Below are positions 8,666-17,853 of a stretch of DNA of 44,793 bases, one piece after another. How positions within the stretch are numbered: the stretch's first letter is position 1; each line of letters opens with the position of its first letter. A model generated the notes under the pieces. It saw nothing but the letters and a program-made list of their open reading frames with translations. It was not told the DNA's origin and did no database searches. The DNA is from Sulfurovum sp. (lineage in GTDB: Bacteria > Campylobacterota > Campylobacteria > Campylobacterales > Sulfurovaceae): contig JAQUFB010000003.1 of the NCBI GenBank assembly GCA_028684885.1, positions 1 to 44,793 on the forward strand. The letters run 5' to 3'. The position numbers were made by a program, and so were the translations under genes.

Positions 8666-11600
8666 TCAGGCGCTATCATCCACCATCAACGGCTCTTCCA
8701 GATAGACACCCAGCTCTTTAGCCTCCTCAAGGATCAGTTCGCTCACTTTCATTTTGCTCTCTATCACCACATCCGCAAGCTTTGATTTGATATGGAGTTC
8801 AAGGGGACGTTTGCCCGGATACTTTTCAGCCAGGCACATCAGCTCTTCCGCGATCTTTGGGTCCGGCATCAGATTGAGCGCCAGAATAAGCGGCGGTTGT
8901 TCCGGCTCCTCGACATGTTTCTCCTCTTTTTTGACTTTGACCTTCTCTTTTTTTGCATCTTTCAGTGACTCGATCTTTACTATATTCATACGGGTAAATT
9001 CACCGTCCTTGGTGATCTTGACCTTGAAAGCGATCGGTTTGGTCAGGTCAAAGTCCTCCTCGAGTTCTTTCAGCCTCTTCTCAAATAGCATCAGCTCGAT
9101 ATTCCCATGCAGGTCCATGACATTGGCGATGCCGAACTTATTGCCTTTTTTGCTAATCTTTTCTGTGATCCCTTCGATTTTGCCGATAAGCAGTGCCTCC
9201 GAACCGTCTGCAAGATCATCGATCTCCGAACTGAGCGTATAGCTAATCCCCTCCAAAGTATCACGGAACTTGTCCAGAGGATGCCCGGATACGTAAAATC
9301 CAAGAGAAGCCTTCTCCATCTCCAGTATCTCAAGAGGGTCAAACTCAGGCATATCTGAAAGTGTCAATGTTACCGCTGTCATCTCTTCCCCGGCGCCAAA
9401 AAGCGAATTTTCCGCCATTTTCTTTGCATCAGCGGCTTTCTTCGCCGCTTCTATGATCTCTTCAATCTGAGAAAGCATCGCATGGCGCGAATAACCGAAA
9501 CAGTCAAGTGCCCCGGCTTTGATCAGTGACTCAATTACTTTTTTGTTCACCTTACTCGAATCAATACGGGAAACAAAATCGCTTAGATCCTTAAAAGGAC
9601 CCTCCTTACGTGCTTCCAGTATCGATTTGATCGCAATATCCCCCGCGCCTTTGATCGCTCCCATACCGAACATGACAACTTCTCTTCCCTCCAACTCTTT
9701 CGCCTCGAAAACGAGTCCGGAGATATTGACATCCGGAGGCAAAAGGTCTATATCCATACGCTTCAACTCATCGACATACTTCACAACTTTGTCTGTGTTG
9801 TTCTTTTCCAGTGTCAGGATCGCTGCCATGAATTCTGTAGGATAGTAGCGCTTCAGGAATGAGGTATAGAAAGTAACCAGCGCATAGGCTGCAGAGTGGG
9901 ATTTGTTAAATCCGTATCCGGCAAACTTCACGATCAGGTCGAAAAGTTCTTCCGCTTTCGCACGCTCAAAACCTTTCTCCTGGGCACCGTCTGCAAACTG
10001 TTCTTTCAGCTTGTCCATCTCTTCCTTGATCTTTTTCCCCATAGCCCGTCTGACAAGGTCTGCACCGCCCAGAGAAAAGCCACCGATCGTCTGCACGATC
10101 TGCATGACCTGTTCCTGGTAGACGATAACCCCATAGGTTGGCTTGAGAATAGGTTCAAGCTCAGGGAACATATAGGTGATCTCCGCGCGCCCGTGCTTAC
10201 GCTCCACGAAGTCATCTAGCATTCCTGATTCCATCGGACCCGGACGGTAGAGCGCGAGCATCGCGATAACATCTTCAAACCCTGACGGCTTAAGCTTTTT
10301 CGCCAGATCCTGCATACCCGCTGATTCGATCTGGAAGAGTCCCAGTGTCTCACCGGTAGAGATATAGTCATAGACACCTTTGTCATTGATATCTTCCTGG
10401 ACGAAGTCGATACGCTTCCCATAACGTTTTTCAACCAGTTTATTGGCCTCTTCAACGACAGTCAATGTTTTCAACCCCAGGAAGTCGAACTTGATCAGGT
10501 CCACATCCTCGACATATTTTCCGCTGTATTGTGTCGCAAGCGTATTGAGGCCGGAAGGTTTGAAGAGCGGTGTTTTTTTCCAGAGCGGTTCATTTGAGAT
10601 CACAACACCGGCCGCATGGGTACCGGCATTACGGTTGAGTCCTTCCAGTGCCAGCGCATACTTCCAGGTACGTGCTGCCAACGGGTCACTCTCCAGAAGC
10701 TCTTTGATCTTAGGTTCTTTTTCATAGGAACTTTTCAGGTCTATCCCCAGTTCATCGGGGATCAGTTTTGCCATGGCATCGGCTTTGGCGTATGGCATAT
10801 CCAATACTCTGGCAACATCACGGATCACCCCTTTGGCAAGCAGTTTACCGAACGTAATGATCTGTGCAACGTTCACACGTCCGTATTTTTCGATCACATA
10901 ATCCAGTATCTCCTGACGGCGGGCCTGGCAGAAGTCCATATCGATATCCGGCATCGATACACGCTCCGGGTTAAGGAACCTCTCAAAGAGCAGGCCGTAT
11001 GGCATCGGATCGATATCCGTGATACGCAGTGAATATGCTACCAATGATCCCGCAGCAGACCCACGCCCCGGCCCCACAGGGATACCCATCTTCTTGGCCG
11101 CATCAACAAACTCCCATACGATCAGCATATATCCCGGGAACTTCATACTGGTGATGATCTCTATTTCGGTCTCCAGCCTCTCACGGTACTCCTGATGTTT
11201 GGCAGGGTCCACGATCTTAAGACGCTCTTCCAACCCCCTCCTGGACTCTTCAATAAAGAGTGCCGTATCGTTCGCCAGAGAGTACTCTTGGTCGGGCTCG
11301 GGAAGCTCCAGCCCTATCAGTGCCGCCTTTTCTCTGGCAAATTTGAAGTTCGGCGGTGTGGGGTTGCCCAGTTTGATCTCAAGATTGCATTTTTCAGCAA
11401 TCTCCTGTGTATTTTCGAGTGCTTCGGGGATATCTGCGAAGAGTTTTGCCATCTCCTGGGGAGACTTCACATAGAACTCATGGACCGAGTGACGCATACG
11501 GTTGGGGTCATCATAGAGTTTGTTCATTGCAATACACATGAACGCTTCATGAGCATCTGCATCTTCGGGATTTGTATAGTGCGTATCGTTCGTAGCTACG

Positions 11601-12244
11601 ATCTTGATACCCGTCTCCTGGGAGAGCTGTATGATCTGAGCGTCGATACGAAGCTGATCACCGATACCGTGCCGCATAATCTCCAGATAGAAATCATCAC
11701 CGAAGAGCGCCTTGTATTTGAGCGCTACGCGCTTCGCCTCTTCGTAGCCCTTGGCACCGAACTTCACATTGCGTTCGGAGAGATTCAGATGCCAGTTGAC
11801 CTCGCCCTGAAGACAGGCAGAGCTACAGACCAGACCTTCGGCATGGTCTTTGAGCAGATCCCAGTTGATACGGGGGTAGTAGTAGAAGCCATTCAGATAT
11901 GCCTGGGAACTCAGGTACATCAGGTTCTTGTATCCTACTTCGTTCTTCGCGTACAGGCAAAGGTGGAAACGTTGACGTACACTCTTATCATCGATATCAG
12001 GCTGATTATGGACATACGCCTCCATCCCGATGATCGGTTTGATCCCCTCACTTCTCATCGTATTATAGAAGTCGATCGTACCGAACATATTGCCATGATC
12101 GGTCATCGCGACCGAATCCATACCCAGCTCCTTGACCTTCTTCGCCAAGGCTTTGATCTTGTTGGCCCCATCAAGCAGCGAGTACTCGGTGTGGAGGTGT
12201 AAATGGGTGTATTTTGGCATGTTTTTCGGTTCTTCTGACATCAT
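8666..12244 (-). CDS. dnaE: DNA polymerase III alpha subunit
   Basis: The replicative C-family polymerase, 1192 residues. The N-terminal PHP domain is visible (THLHLHTEYSLLDGA, AMTDHGNM). The catalytic palm carries MPDIDMDF near residue 432, the two-aspartate motif, with the third carboxylate in KFDFLGLKTL near residue 586. A helix-hairpin-helix region and an OB-fold (ALLIGKIEGITEKISKKGN, about residue 1015) follow. Two ATGs are adjacent at 12244 and 12241; the second has better spacing from AAAGG, so the true start may be one codon shorter. It is a single-copy essential gene flanked by short gaps, with the rhodanese gene 68 bases downstream. Confidence 0.97.
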   Translation of the reverse strand: MMSEEPKNMPKYTHLHLHTEYSLLDGANKIKALAKKVKELGMDSVAMTDHGNMFGTIDFYNTMRSEGIKPIIGMEAYVHNQPDIDDKSVRQRFHLCLYAKNEVGYKNLMYLSSQAYLNGFYYYPRINWDLLKDHAEGLVCSSACLQGEVNWHLNLSERNVKFGAKGYEEAKRVALKYKALFGDDFYLEIMRHGIGDQLRIDAQIIQLSQETGIKIVATNDTHYTNPEDADAHEAFMCIAMNKLYDDPNRMRHSVHEFYVKSPQEMAKLFADIPEALENTQEIAEKCNLEIKLGNPTPPNFKFAREKAALIGLELPEPDQEYSLANDTALFIEESRRGLEERLKIVDPAKHQEYRERLETEIEIITSMKFPGYMLIVWEFVDAAKKMGIPVGPGRGSAAGSLVAYSLRITDIDPMPYGLLFERFLNPERVSMPDIDMDFCQARRQEILDYVIEKYGRVNVAQIITFGKLLAKGVIRDVARVLDMPYAKADAMAKLIPDELGIDLKSSYEKEPKIKELLESDPLAARTWKYALALEGLNRNAGTHAAGVVISNEPLWKKTPLFKPSGLNTLATQYSGKYVEDVDLIKFDFLGLKTLTVVEEANKLVEKRYGKRIDFVQEDINDKGVYDYISTGETLGLFQIESAGMQDLAKKLKPSGFEDVIAMLALYRPGPMESGMLDDFVERKHGRAEITYMFPELEPILKPTYGVIVYQEQVMQIVQTIGGFSLGGADLVRRAMGKKIKEEMDKLKEQFADGAQEKGFERAKAEELFDLIVKFAGYGFNKSHSAAYALVTFYTSFLKRYYPTEFMAAILTLEKNNTDKVVKYVDELKRMDIDLLPPDVNISGLVFEAKELEGREVVMFGMGAIKGAGDIAIKSILEARKEGPFKDLSDFVSRIDSSKVNKKVIESLIKAGALDCFGYSRHAMLSQIEEIIEAAKKAADAKKMAENSLFGAGEEMTAVTLTLSDMPEFDPLEILEMEKASLGFYVSGHPLDKFRDTLEGISYTLSSEIDDLADGSEALLIGKIEGITEKISKKGNKFGIANVMDLHGNIELMLFEKRLKELEEDFDLTKPIAFKVKITKDGEFTRMNIVKIESLKDAKKEKVKVKKEEKHVEEPEQPPLILALNLMPDPKIAEELMCLAEKYPGKRPLELHIKSKLADVVIESKMKVSELILEEAKELGVYLEEPLMVDDSA

Positions 12245-12304
12245 CTACCTTTCTATTTGTTGGGACGTATTTTAGATAAATCTCCTTTAAATCCCGCTCT
12301 TGTA

Positions 12305-12856
12305 TTAGCAATAATCCAGCAACATTCCCTCTTTTACCGACTGCATCGCCTGAACACCGCCCAGTCTCTCAAGAATTGCAAGCCCGAAACAGACCGCAGT
12401 TCCCGGTCCCTGCGAAGTCATCACGTTATCGTCAACAACCACTTTACTGTCTTCTCTATATCCAGGATGGTTAATCTCATCTTTCGACCCCGGGTAACAA
12501 GTATAATCATGACCCAGCACACCGGCTTTTTTAAGCACATAGGGTGCGGCACACATTGCGCCTACAATCTTGTTTGCTTTGAACTCCTGAAGCAGGGAGA
12601 TTACCTTTGCATCTTCAGCCAGTGCATAGGTCCCGCCCCATCCTCCGGGAAGCACCATCATATCGAACGCATCGGCACTGACCTCAGCGATAGGGGTATC
12701 CGCCATAAGGGTGATCCCATTGGCTCCAAGCACTGCGCGATCCTGCCCCACATACGCAATAGTCACTTCGATGCCTCCCCGACGCATCACATCGATCAGT
12801 GCAACCGCCTCAAGCTCTTCAAATCCTTTTGCCAGTGGTAATACTACTTTTGCCAT
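12305..12856 (-). CDS. DJ-1/PfpI family protein (YajL-like)
   Basis: Encodes 183 residues of the class-I glutamine amidotransferase-like DJ-1 family. The glutamate of GFEELEAV near residue 15 and the nucleophile-elbow cysteine in GAMCAAPYVL near residue 101 are both present, matching the oxidation-sensitive cysteine pair of DJ-1/YajL. These cytoplasmic proteins are linked to oxidative and carbonyl stress protection; chaperone, protease and deglycase activities have been proposed in the family. Ribosome site AAGGAGAACAG precedes ATG. It lies 60 bases upstream of dnaE on the same strand and may be co-transcribed, though a functional link is not evident. Confidence 0.88.
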   Translation of the reverse strand: MAKVVLPLAKGFEELEAVALIDVMRRGGIEVTIAYVGQDRAVLGANGITLMADTPIAEVSADAFDMMVLPGGWGGTYALAEDAKVISLLQEFKANKIVGAMCAAPYVLKKAGVLGHDYTCYPGSKDEINHPGYREDSKVVVDDNVMTSQGPGTAVCFGLAILERLGGVQAMQSVKEGMLLDYC

Positions 12857-12987
12857 CTGTTCTCCTTTATCTGTGAAACTCTAGTGATTATAACGATATA
12901 AGATCAATAAATGCTAAATGGCAGAGTCAAGAAAGAAAAACTTGAATCTGTTGAGAAGTTTTTAAAAGAGAAAAAAAGGGGGAGAAG

Positions 12988-13005
12988 GATCGGGAAAACC
13001 CGATC
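12988..13005 (-). terminator. Intrinsic terminator after efp
   Basis: A perfect stem GATCGGG / CCCGATC with an AAAA loop starts eight bases beyond the efp stop; on the minus strand it is followed by CTTCTCCCCCTTTTTTTCTC. The T-run lies about ten bases away, so it is a good but not ideal terminator. Confidence 0.75.
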
Positions 13006-13012
13006 TGAAAAA

Positions 13013-13579
13013 TTACTTGGCTTTTTCCAGGTATTTGCCCTCTACCGTATCTACCTTGATCATCTCACCTTCAAGGATATGGAACGGTACCTGTACCACT
13101 GCGCCACTCTCCAGCTTCGCAGGCTTTTTACCGCCTTGTGAGTCACCTTTGAAGTTTGGCGGAGTCTCTACGATTTTAAGGACTACCGTCTGAGGGATCT
13201 CGACAGAGATCGCTTTTCCGTTATAGAAAAGTATTTCTGCTTCCATGCCGTCGATCATGAAATCAAAAGTATCTTTACCCACTTGCTCATGTGTCAAACC
13301 GATCTGCTCAAATGTCTCTGTGTCCATAAACTGAAGAAACTCGCCATCATCATAGAGATACTGCATCGTTTTTTGCTGAAGTTCCGGTACTTCAAACTTG
13401 TCACCCGCATGGATCGTTTTTTCGATCACCTTGCCTGTTTGTAGGTTTTTAATCTTTACCCTTACAAACGCCGCTCCTTTTCCCGGTTTCACGTGTTGAA
13501 ACTCGATTACCCTATAAGGGTTTCCGTCGAGCTCAAATCTTGTACCTTTTTTGATATCACCCATACCGATTGTAGCCAT
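13013..13579 (-). CDS. efp: Translation elongation factor P
   Basis: The length of 188 residues and three-domain organisation match EF-P, which enters the ribosomal E site and relieves stalling at polyproline. The domain I loop [10 protein letters not shown] places lysine at residue 34, the position that is beta-lysylated by EpmA in many proteobacteria; no modification gene is seen in this window. The protein ends [13 protein letters not shown] is preceded by GAGGAG, and a perfect TATAAT lies 32 bases upstream, so the gene has its own promoter. A terminator follows, making this a monocistronic unit. Confidence 0.97.
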   Translation of the reverse strand: MATIGMGDIKKGTRFELDGNPYRVIEFQHVKPGKGAAFVRVKIKNLQTGKVIEKTIHAGDKFEVPELQQKTMQYLYDDGEFLQFMDTETFEQIGLTHEQVGKDTFDFMIDGMEAEILFYNGKAISVEIPQTVVLKIVETPPNFKGDSQGGKKPAKLESGAVVQVPFHILEGEMIKVDTVEGKYLEKAK

Positions 13580-13610
13580 ACTAGCTCCTCAAAATAAAAT
13601 CATTGGAGAG

Positions 13611-13616
13611 ATTATA
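13611..13616 (-). promoter_or_regulatory. Predicted -10 box for efp
   Basis: Perfect TATAAT on the minus strand, 31 bases before the efp ATG, giving a leader of about 25 bases that contains the GAGGAG ribosome site. No obvious -35 box. Confidence 0.55.
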
Positions 13617-13651
13617 TCGAATGGTTGGTTAATAAATAGGTGAGGCGAATC

Positions 13652-13673
13652 GTTCCCGCCAAGAAGCGGGAAC
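13652..13673 (-). terminator. Hairpin after the efflux operon's neighbour junction (efp/RND boundary)
   Basis: A perfect 8-bp stem GTTCCCGC / GCGGGAAC with a six-base loop lies 18 bases beyond the stop of the second RND half-gene on the minus strand. It lacks an immediate T-run, so it may act with Rho or only stabilise the 3' end of the efflux mRNA. It sits just upstream of the efp promoter. Confidence 0.5.
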
Positions 13674-13691
13674 ACTGCAGATATAAAAAGA

Positions 13692-15419
13692 TTATTTCGT
13701 AATAGAGATGTTATGATGCTCCATATCACATGTGCCGTTCTCAAAATCCATCGCTTTGGCATTATCCATCAGGATCGGGACAAAGAGAAGCGATACAAAT
13801 ACCGCAGCGACCGTACCTGAGATCAATGCAACTCCGAGACCCCCAAAGACAGGATCACTCGCAAGCAGTGCCGACCCAAGGATGATCGCCACAGCCGTCA
13901 ATGCGATAGGCTTCGCCCTTGTTGCCGTGGCGACTGCGATCGCTCTGCGTTTCGGCATCCCCTGGCACTCCATCAATGACTTGGCAAAGTCGATCAGCAG
14001 CAGCGAGTTTCTTGAGCTGATTCCCATCAGTGCGATAAAGCCAATCAGCGAGGTTGCCGTAAGGAAGAAGGTTTCGCTCGTAAACCAGTTTGCCACCCAG
14101 TGTCCCACGATCACCCCGATAAGCGAAAGGAAGGAACCGAGCAGGATGATACCGCTGAGCACAAAACTCTTGTAGTAAACCACTAGCAACAGGAAGATCA
14201 AAACCAGTGCGGCGATAAATGCACCGCCAAGATCCCTGAAGGTATCCAGCGTCACCTTCATCTCGCCATCCCAACGGAGCAGAAACTTCTCTCCTGTTTC
14301 CCTGTCCGTCAGGTGCAGATCGAACATATAGGTATTGATACCCGGTTCTTTTTCAACGATATACTCCTTCTCGAAATACTCCATCATCTGCGCTCTGGCA
14401 TCAAGTAACGGATAGACCTGGGAGACCATATCTGTCTCTGCGACCACATTGATCATACGGCTCAGATTTTTATGCATGATCATCGGATTGGATTTCACTT
14501 TTTTGATCTGCACCACTTCACTCAAAGGCACCATCATTCCCTGCATATTCATCAGGTTGAGCGAAGAGAGCTTGCTTTTGAGCGCATTTTCTTCTTCTGA
14601 AAAGAGCTTCTTGCTCTCTTTTTCCAATACCAGGAAAATGGGAATCTGATCGGTGGAATTATTCGAGTTTTTATGCGCGACCACCATCCCCTCAAATGCT
14701 AGGTAGAGGATATTATTAACCTGCTCGACACTCAGACCTGAACGTGCGATCTTCTCTTTATCCGGAATCAGCTCATATTTGTCAAAAATCTCATCCGCCA
14801 TGACATCAACATCCACAAGTCCTTTTGTCTGACTGAGGATCTCAGAGGTCTCCAGTGCCACTTCTCTGATCTTTTTAAGATTCTCGCCATGAACTTCGAC
14901 AACAACAGAAGCCATTGTCGGAGGGCCTGCAGGCTGCTCGATGAACTTGATATTGGTCTCTTTGACCAGAGGGAGGCAGGCCTCTTTTATCACGGGACGC
15001 AGACGCTGTACCATCAGGAACGAAGGTTCCTCACGGTGGTGCTTATCGGTAAGGTTGACCGATATCTCGGCAACATTTTCCGTCTGTTTCATACTCGCAC
15101 CTTTGACCAGACCTGCATAATCCAAGGGGATCCCCTGCCCCAGGAAGAGCTCGATATGCATGATCTCCTCTTCCTTCTTCAGGAAATCGATCACACAGGA
15201 GCTGACCTTTTTCGTCTCTTCGATCGAAGAGCCTGTAGGGGTGTCGATATAGATCGAGAAGGTATTGTCACTTTTGCCCGGAAGCATCTTCGCCAGAACC
15301 ATTTTGGTAGGAAACATCAAGAGCGAAGCGAAGAAGGCTACGGCAGTCAGAGTGACTACAAGTTTCTTCTTTTTCTTTTCATTGAGGATGTCATAGATAA
15401 AATTTTCCAATTTTTTCAC
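13692..15419 (-). CDS. RND efflux permease, C-terminal half (separate polypeptide)
   Basis: Encodes 575 residues corresponding to the second half of an AcrB-like permease: one membrane segment (LVVTLTAVAFFASLLMF), a large periplasmic porter/docking region (about residues 45-385), then five membrane segments with GISSRNSLLLIDFAKSLM, the TM10 region in which AcrB has the proton-relay lysine; here arginine is at that place. The GTG start overlaps the stop of the first half-gene by four bases (GTGA) and has its own GAGGAGG site seven bases upstream, so it is translated separately by coupling. Both halves are expected to assemble in the inner membrane into a working pump. The cargo is unknown. Confidence 0.88.
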   Translation of the reverse strand: MKKLENFIYDILNEKKKKKLVVTLTAVAFFASLLMFPTKMVLAKMLPGKSDNTFSIYIDTPTGSSIEETKKVSSCVIDFLKKEEEIMHIELFLGQGIPLDYAGLVKGASMKQTENVAEISVNLTDKHHREEPSFLMVQRLRPVIKEACLPLVKETNIKFIEQPAGPPTMASVVVEVHGENLKKIREVALETSEILSQTKGLVDVDVMADEIFDKYELIPDKEKIARSGLSVEQVNNILYLAFEGMVVAHKNSNNSTDQIPIFLVLEKESKKLFSEEENALKSKLSSLNLMNMQGMMVPLSEVVQIKKVKSNPMIMHKNLSRMINVVAETDMVSQVYPLLDARAQMMEYFEKEYIVEKEPGINTYMFDLHLTDRETGEKFLLRWDGEMKVTLDTFRDLGGAFIAALVLIFLLLVVYYKSFVLSGIILLGSFLSLIGVIVGHWVANWFTSETFFLTATSLIGFIALMGISSRNSLLLIDFAKSLMECQGMPKRRAIAVATATRAKPIALTAVAIILGSALLASDPVFGGLGVALISGTVAAVFVSLLFVPILMDNAKAMDFENGTCDMEHHNISITK

Positions 15420-17032
15420 GAGTGTGCCTCCTCATTGTGATGATGTTTATGCTTTGGTTTTTTCAGCAGTTTCAGACTCAAGTACGGGGTAAAAATATAT
15501 GCCACAAAAAGTGAAGCAATCAGTGCGACAGGTACATTATATGGGATCGGCTGCATAAACGATCCCATCATCCCCCCGACAAACGCCATCGGCACCATTG
15601 TCATAATGATCGCCAGTGTCGCCACATTGGTCGGTGCACCGATCTCATCGGTCGCTTCGACGAGCAGTTCTCCCATCTCTTTGCTCTCTACATCATGCGC
15701 ATGCAGATGTCTGTGGATATTTTCTATCACAATGATCGCTGCATCCACCAAAAGCCCCAGCGAAAGAAGGAATGCAAACAACGTGATCCTGTTGATCGTC
15801 TGTCCCGACAGATAGGCAACAAAAAGTGTGATCGCCAAAATCGCCGGTACTGTAAAGGTAACGATAATAGACTCTTTCCATCCTAGTGCGAAGACCAGCA
15901 TCACTGCAATAATAATAATCGTAATGATCAGGTGGTGCATCAACTCATTGACGGCTTCATTGGCTCTGGTACCATAGTTTCTTGTGACCAGATAGCCGAT
16001 ACCCTCTTTTTCAAATCTTGCTTCATAGGACTTCAGTACTTCCATCACTTCATCTGCAACGAATACGGCATTGGTACCCGCAAGTTTGGCAACAGTAAGT
16101 GTCACCTGTTTGGCTGATTCGCTGAACTGCTCTTCTTTGGCATTCTTATGAAGGATCTCTGCGGTTTGGAAGTTCTGAATATCGATACCTTCCGTCACAT
16201 TTGCAACATCCTTCAGATAGATCGGTGAGCCCATATACTGCGCGACCATAACATTGCCCACATCATCTACGCTCTCTATCGCATTTTTCACTCCGAAAAC
16301 CACAAGCGTGTTTTGCTGTGTTCGCCCCTTCACTTCAGGGACATTGACTGCCACCGACTGGACGGCTTTCATGATCTGTCCGAGGGAGAGATGATATGCT
16401 GAGAGTTTTCCCATATCCACTTCGATATTGTACTGTGCTTTACGCGCACCTTTGAGTGTGGTTTTTGCGACATTGTTGACCGAATTGAGCTTTTGCTGTA
16501 CTTCTCTGACGATTTTGAAAAGTTCTACCTCGGAGAGATCGCTCTTGGGTTTGGGATAAAAGGCAATGGTGACGATAGGGATATCAATATCGATATCAAA
16601 CGGTTTGACAATCGGCTGCATCGTTCCTTTTGGCAGCTGATCCATATTCTGCATCACCTTGTCGTAGAGCTTGAGGTTTGAGTCTTCCCTGTCCTCTCCG
16701 ATATAGTACATCACATTGACCACGCCGACATTCTCCATCGCCATGCCGTGGATATGCTCTATACCGCTGACCTCTCTCAGTTTACGCTCCAACGGATTGA
16801 TGATCACATTTTCGATCTCTTTGGGAGAAGCACCCGGCATCGGCACGATCACTGCACCGCCGGAGATAGCAATCTGGGGGTCCTCTTCACGTGGCATAAT
16901 GTTCAATGCCAAATACCCCATCAGGATCAAAAAAGCACCCAAGACCGCCGTCAAAGGGTTTCTTAAAAACCCTTTTGCAAGCTTGCCTGCAACATCGGTT
17001 ACTTGATATTCTTTCTTATTGGTGGTTTGCAT
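15416..17032 (-). CDS. RND efflux permease, N-terminal half (separate polypeptide)
   Basis: Encodes about 538 residues covering the first half of an RND pump: TM1 (TAVLGAFLILMGYLALNIM), a periplasmic porter region beginning PREEDPQI and GASPKEIENVIINPLERKL, then five membrane segments including GLLVDAAIIVIENIHRH. AcrB has two aspartates in this TM4 motif; here the second is alanine, as in heavy-metal RND pumps of the CusA type. The protein stops after a lysine/histidine-rich tail (KKPKHKHHHNEEAHS) exactly where the cytoplasmic linker between TM6 and TM7 would be. The start is taken as ATG 17032 (MQTTNKKEYQ); GTG codons at 17041 and 17035 are alternatives. No own ribosome site is obvious, so coupling to the overlapping upstream gene is likely. 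Confidence 0.88.
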   Translation of the reverse strand: MQTTNKKEYQVTDVAGKLAKGFLRNPLTAVLGAFLILMGYLALNIMPREEDPQIAISGGAVIVPMPGASPKEIENVIINPLERKLREVSGIEHIHGMAMENVGVVNVMYYIGEDREDSNLKLYDKVMQNMDQLPKGTMQPIVKPFDIDIDIPIVTIAFYPKPKSDLSEVELFKIVREVQQKLNSVNNVAKTTLKGARKAQYNIEVDMGKLSAYHLSLGQIMKAVQSVAVNVPEVKGRTQQNTLVVFGVKNAIESVDDVGNVMVAQYMGSPIYLKDVANVTEGIDIQNFQTAEILHKNAKEEQFSESAKQVTLTVAKLAGTNAVFVADEVMEVLKSYEARFEKEGIGYLVTRNYGTRANEAVNELMHHLIITIIIIAVMLVFALGWKESIIVTFTVPAILAITLFVAYLSGQTINRITLFAFLLSLGLLVDAAIIVIENIHRHLHAHDVESKEMGELLVEATDEIGAPTNVATLAIIMTMVPMAFVGGMMGSFMQPIPYNVPVALIASLFVAYIFTPYLSLKLLKKPKHKHHHNEEAHS

Positions 17033-17837
17033 CACAATCACACTTTATGATAATTTTTGTATACATTCCAGGATAGACAGATGCATCCTGTTTGTCAAAC
17101 TCCATCTTGATCTTGAACTTGTGTGTCATAGGGTTGGAGCTGGGGATGATTGAGGAGATCTTCCCCTTGGTTGAAAAATCTATAGAAGGGATCATCAAAT
17201 CCACCTCTTCCCCTACCTTGATATGCACCAACTGGGTTTCCGCGATTTCTGCGATCACTTTCAAGCGGCTAAGATCCGTCAGAACGACTGCCGGCATACC
17301 CGGGATCGCCATCTCACCTTCATTGAGCTTTTTGTCAACGATGACACCATCATTGGGTGCAGTGATCTGAAGGTATTTATACTGATTCAGCACCTCTTCT
17401 TTTTTTGCCTCTGCCTGCTTCACCTGCTGCTCTGCGATCTCAACCATATCCTTGAGATTTGCCGCAGCAAGTTCCAAGGTCTCCAGTTCATACTTGGAGA
17501 CCATTTTTTTCTCATAAAGCCTTTGATGCCGTGCAAGGTTGGTCAGGACATTGGTGTATTGGCTTTTGTTCATCTGAAGCGCGAGTCTTGCCTGTGATAT
17601 CGCCAGGTCCACCTGGCTTTCTGCTGCTTCGATCTCTTTGGAGTCTATCTCATAAAGAAGTTGTCCTTTTTTGACGATTTCTCCTTCACTGACTGCCATG
17701 TTTTTGACATAGCCCATATAACGGCTGGTAATCATTTTTTGATTATCCGAAACCACTGAACCGCTCAATTCAATATCGATGGCATTTGCACCGACCGTTA
17801 TACATAAAAGCATTATCAACGTGACTAGTTTTTTCAT
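17016..17837 (-). CDS. RND periplasmic adaptor (membrane fusion protein)
   Basis: About 273 residues with a signal peptide (MKKLVTLIMLLCITVGANA), a biotinyl-lipoyl-like half (YVKNMAVSEGEIVKKGQLLYEID), a central alpha-hairpin (about residues 70-135, rich in E, Q, A, K) and the second lipoyl half (ITAPNDGVIVDKKLNEGEMA), ending in a beta-barrel domain. This is the HlyD/AcrA family adaptor linking the RND pump to the outer-membrane channel. A longer in-frame start exists at 17864, but ATG 17837 is preferred because GAGGAG is five bases upstream and the signal peptide begins there. It starts 16 bases after the TolC-like gene and overlaps the first RND half-gene. Confidence 0.9.
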   Translation of the reverse strand: MKKLVTLIMLLCITVGANAIDIELSGSVVSDNQKMITSRYMGYVKNMAVSEGEIVKKGQLLYEIDSKEIEAAESQVDLAISQARLALQMNKSQYTNVLTNLARHQRLYEKKMVSKYELETLELAAANLKDMVEIAEQQVKQAEAKKEEVLNQYKYLQITAPNDGVIVDKKLNEGEMAIPGMPAVVLTDLSRLKVIAEIAETQLVHIKVGEEVDLMIPSIDFSTKGKISSIIPSSNPMTHKFKIKMEFDKQDASVYPGMYTKIIIKCDCDANHQ

Positions 17838-17853
17838 ATCTTCTCCTCGTTTC

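Noticed and set aside
11195-12202. Long plus-strand open frame of 335 codons opposite dnaE
   Set aside because: It lies wholly antisense to the conserved N-terminal part of DNA polymerase III alpha, is unusually rich in cysteine, histidine and isoleucine, and matches no family I know; it is a codon-bias shadow.
15405-15425. Programmed frameshift joining the two RND half-genes at the A-run
   Set aside because: The TGA stop of the first half comes before the A-run, and the second half has its own strong ribosome site and GTG start, so separate translation is more likely.
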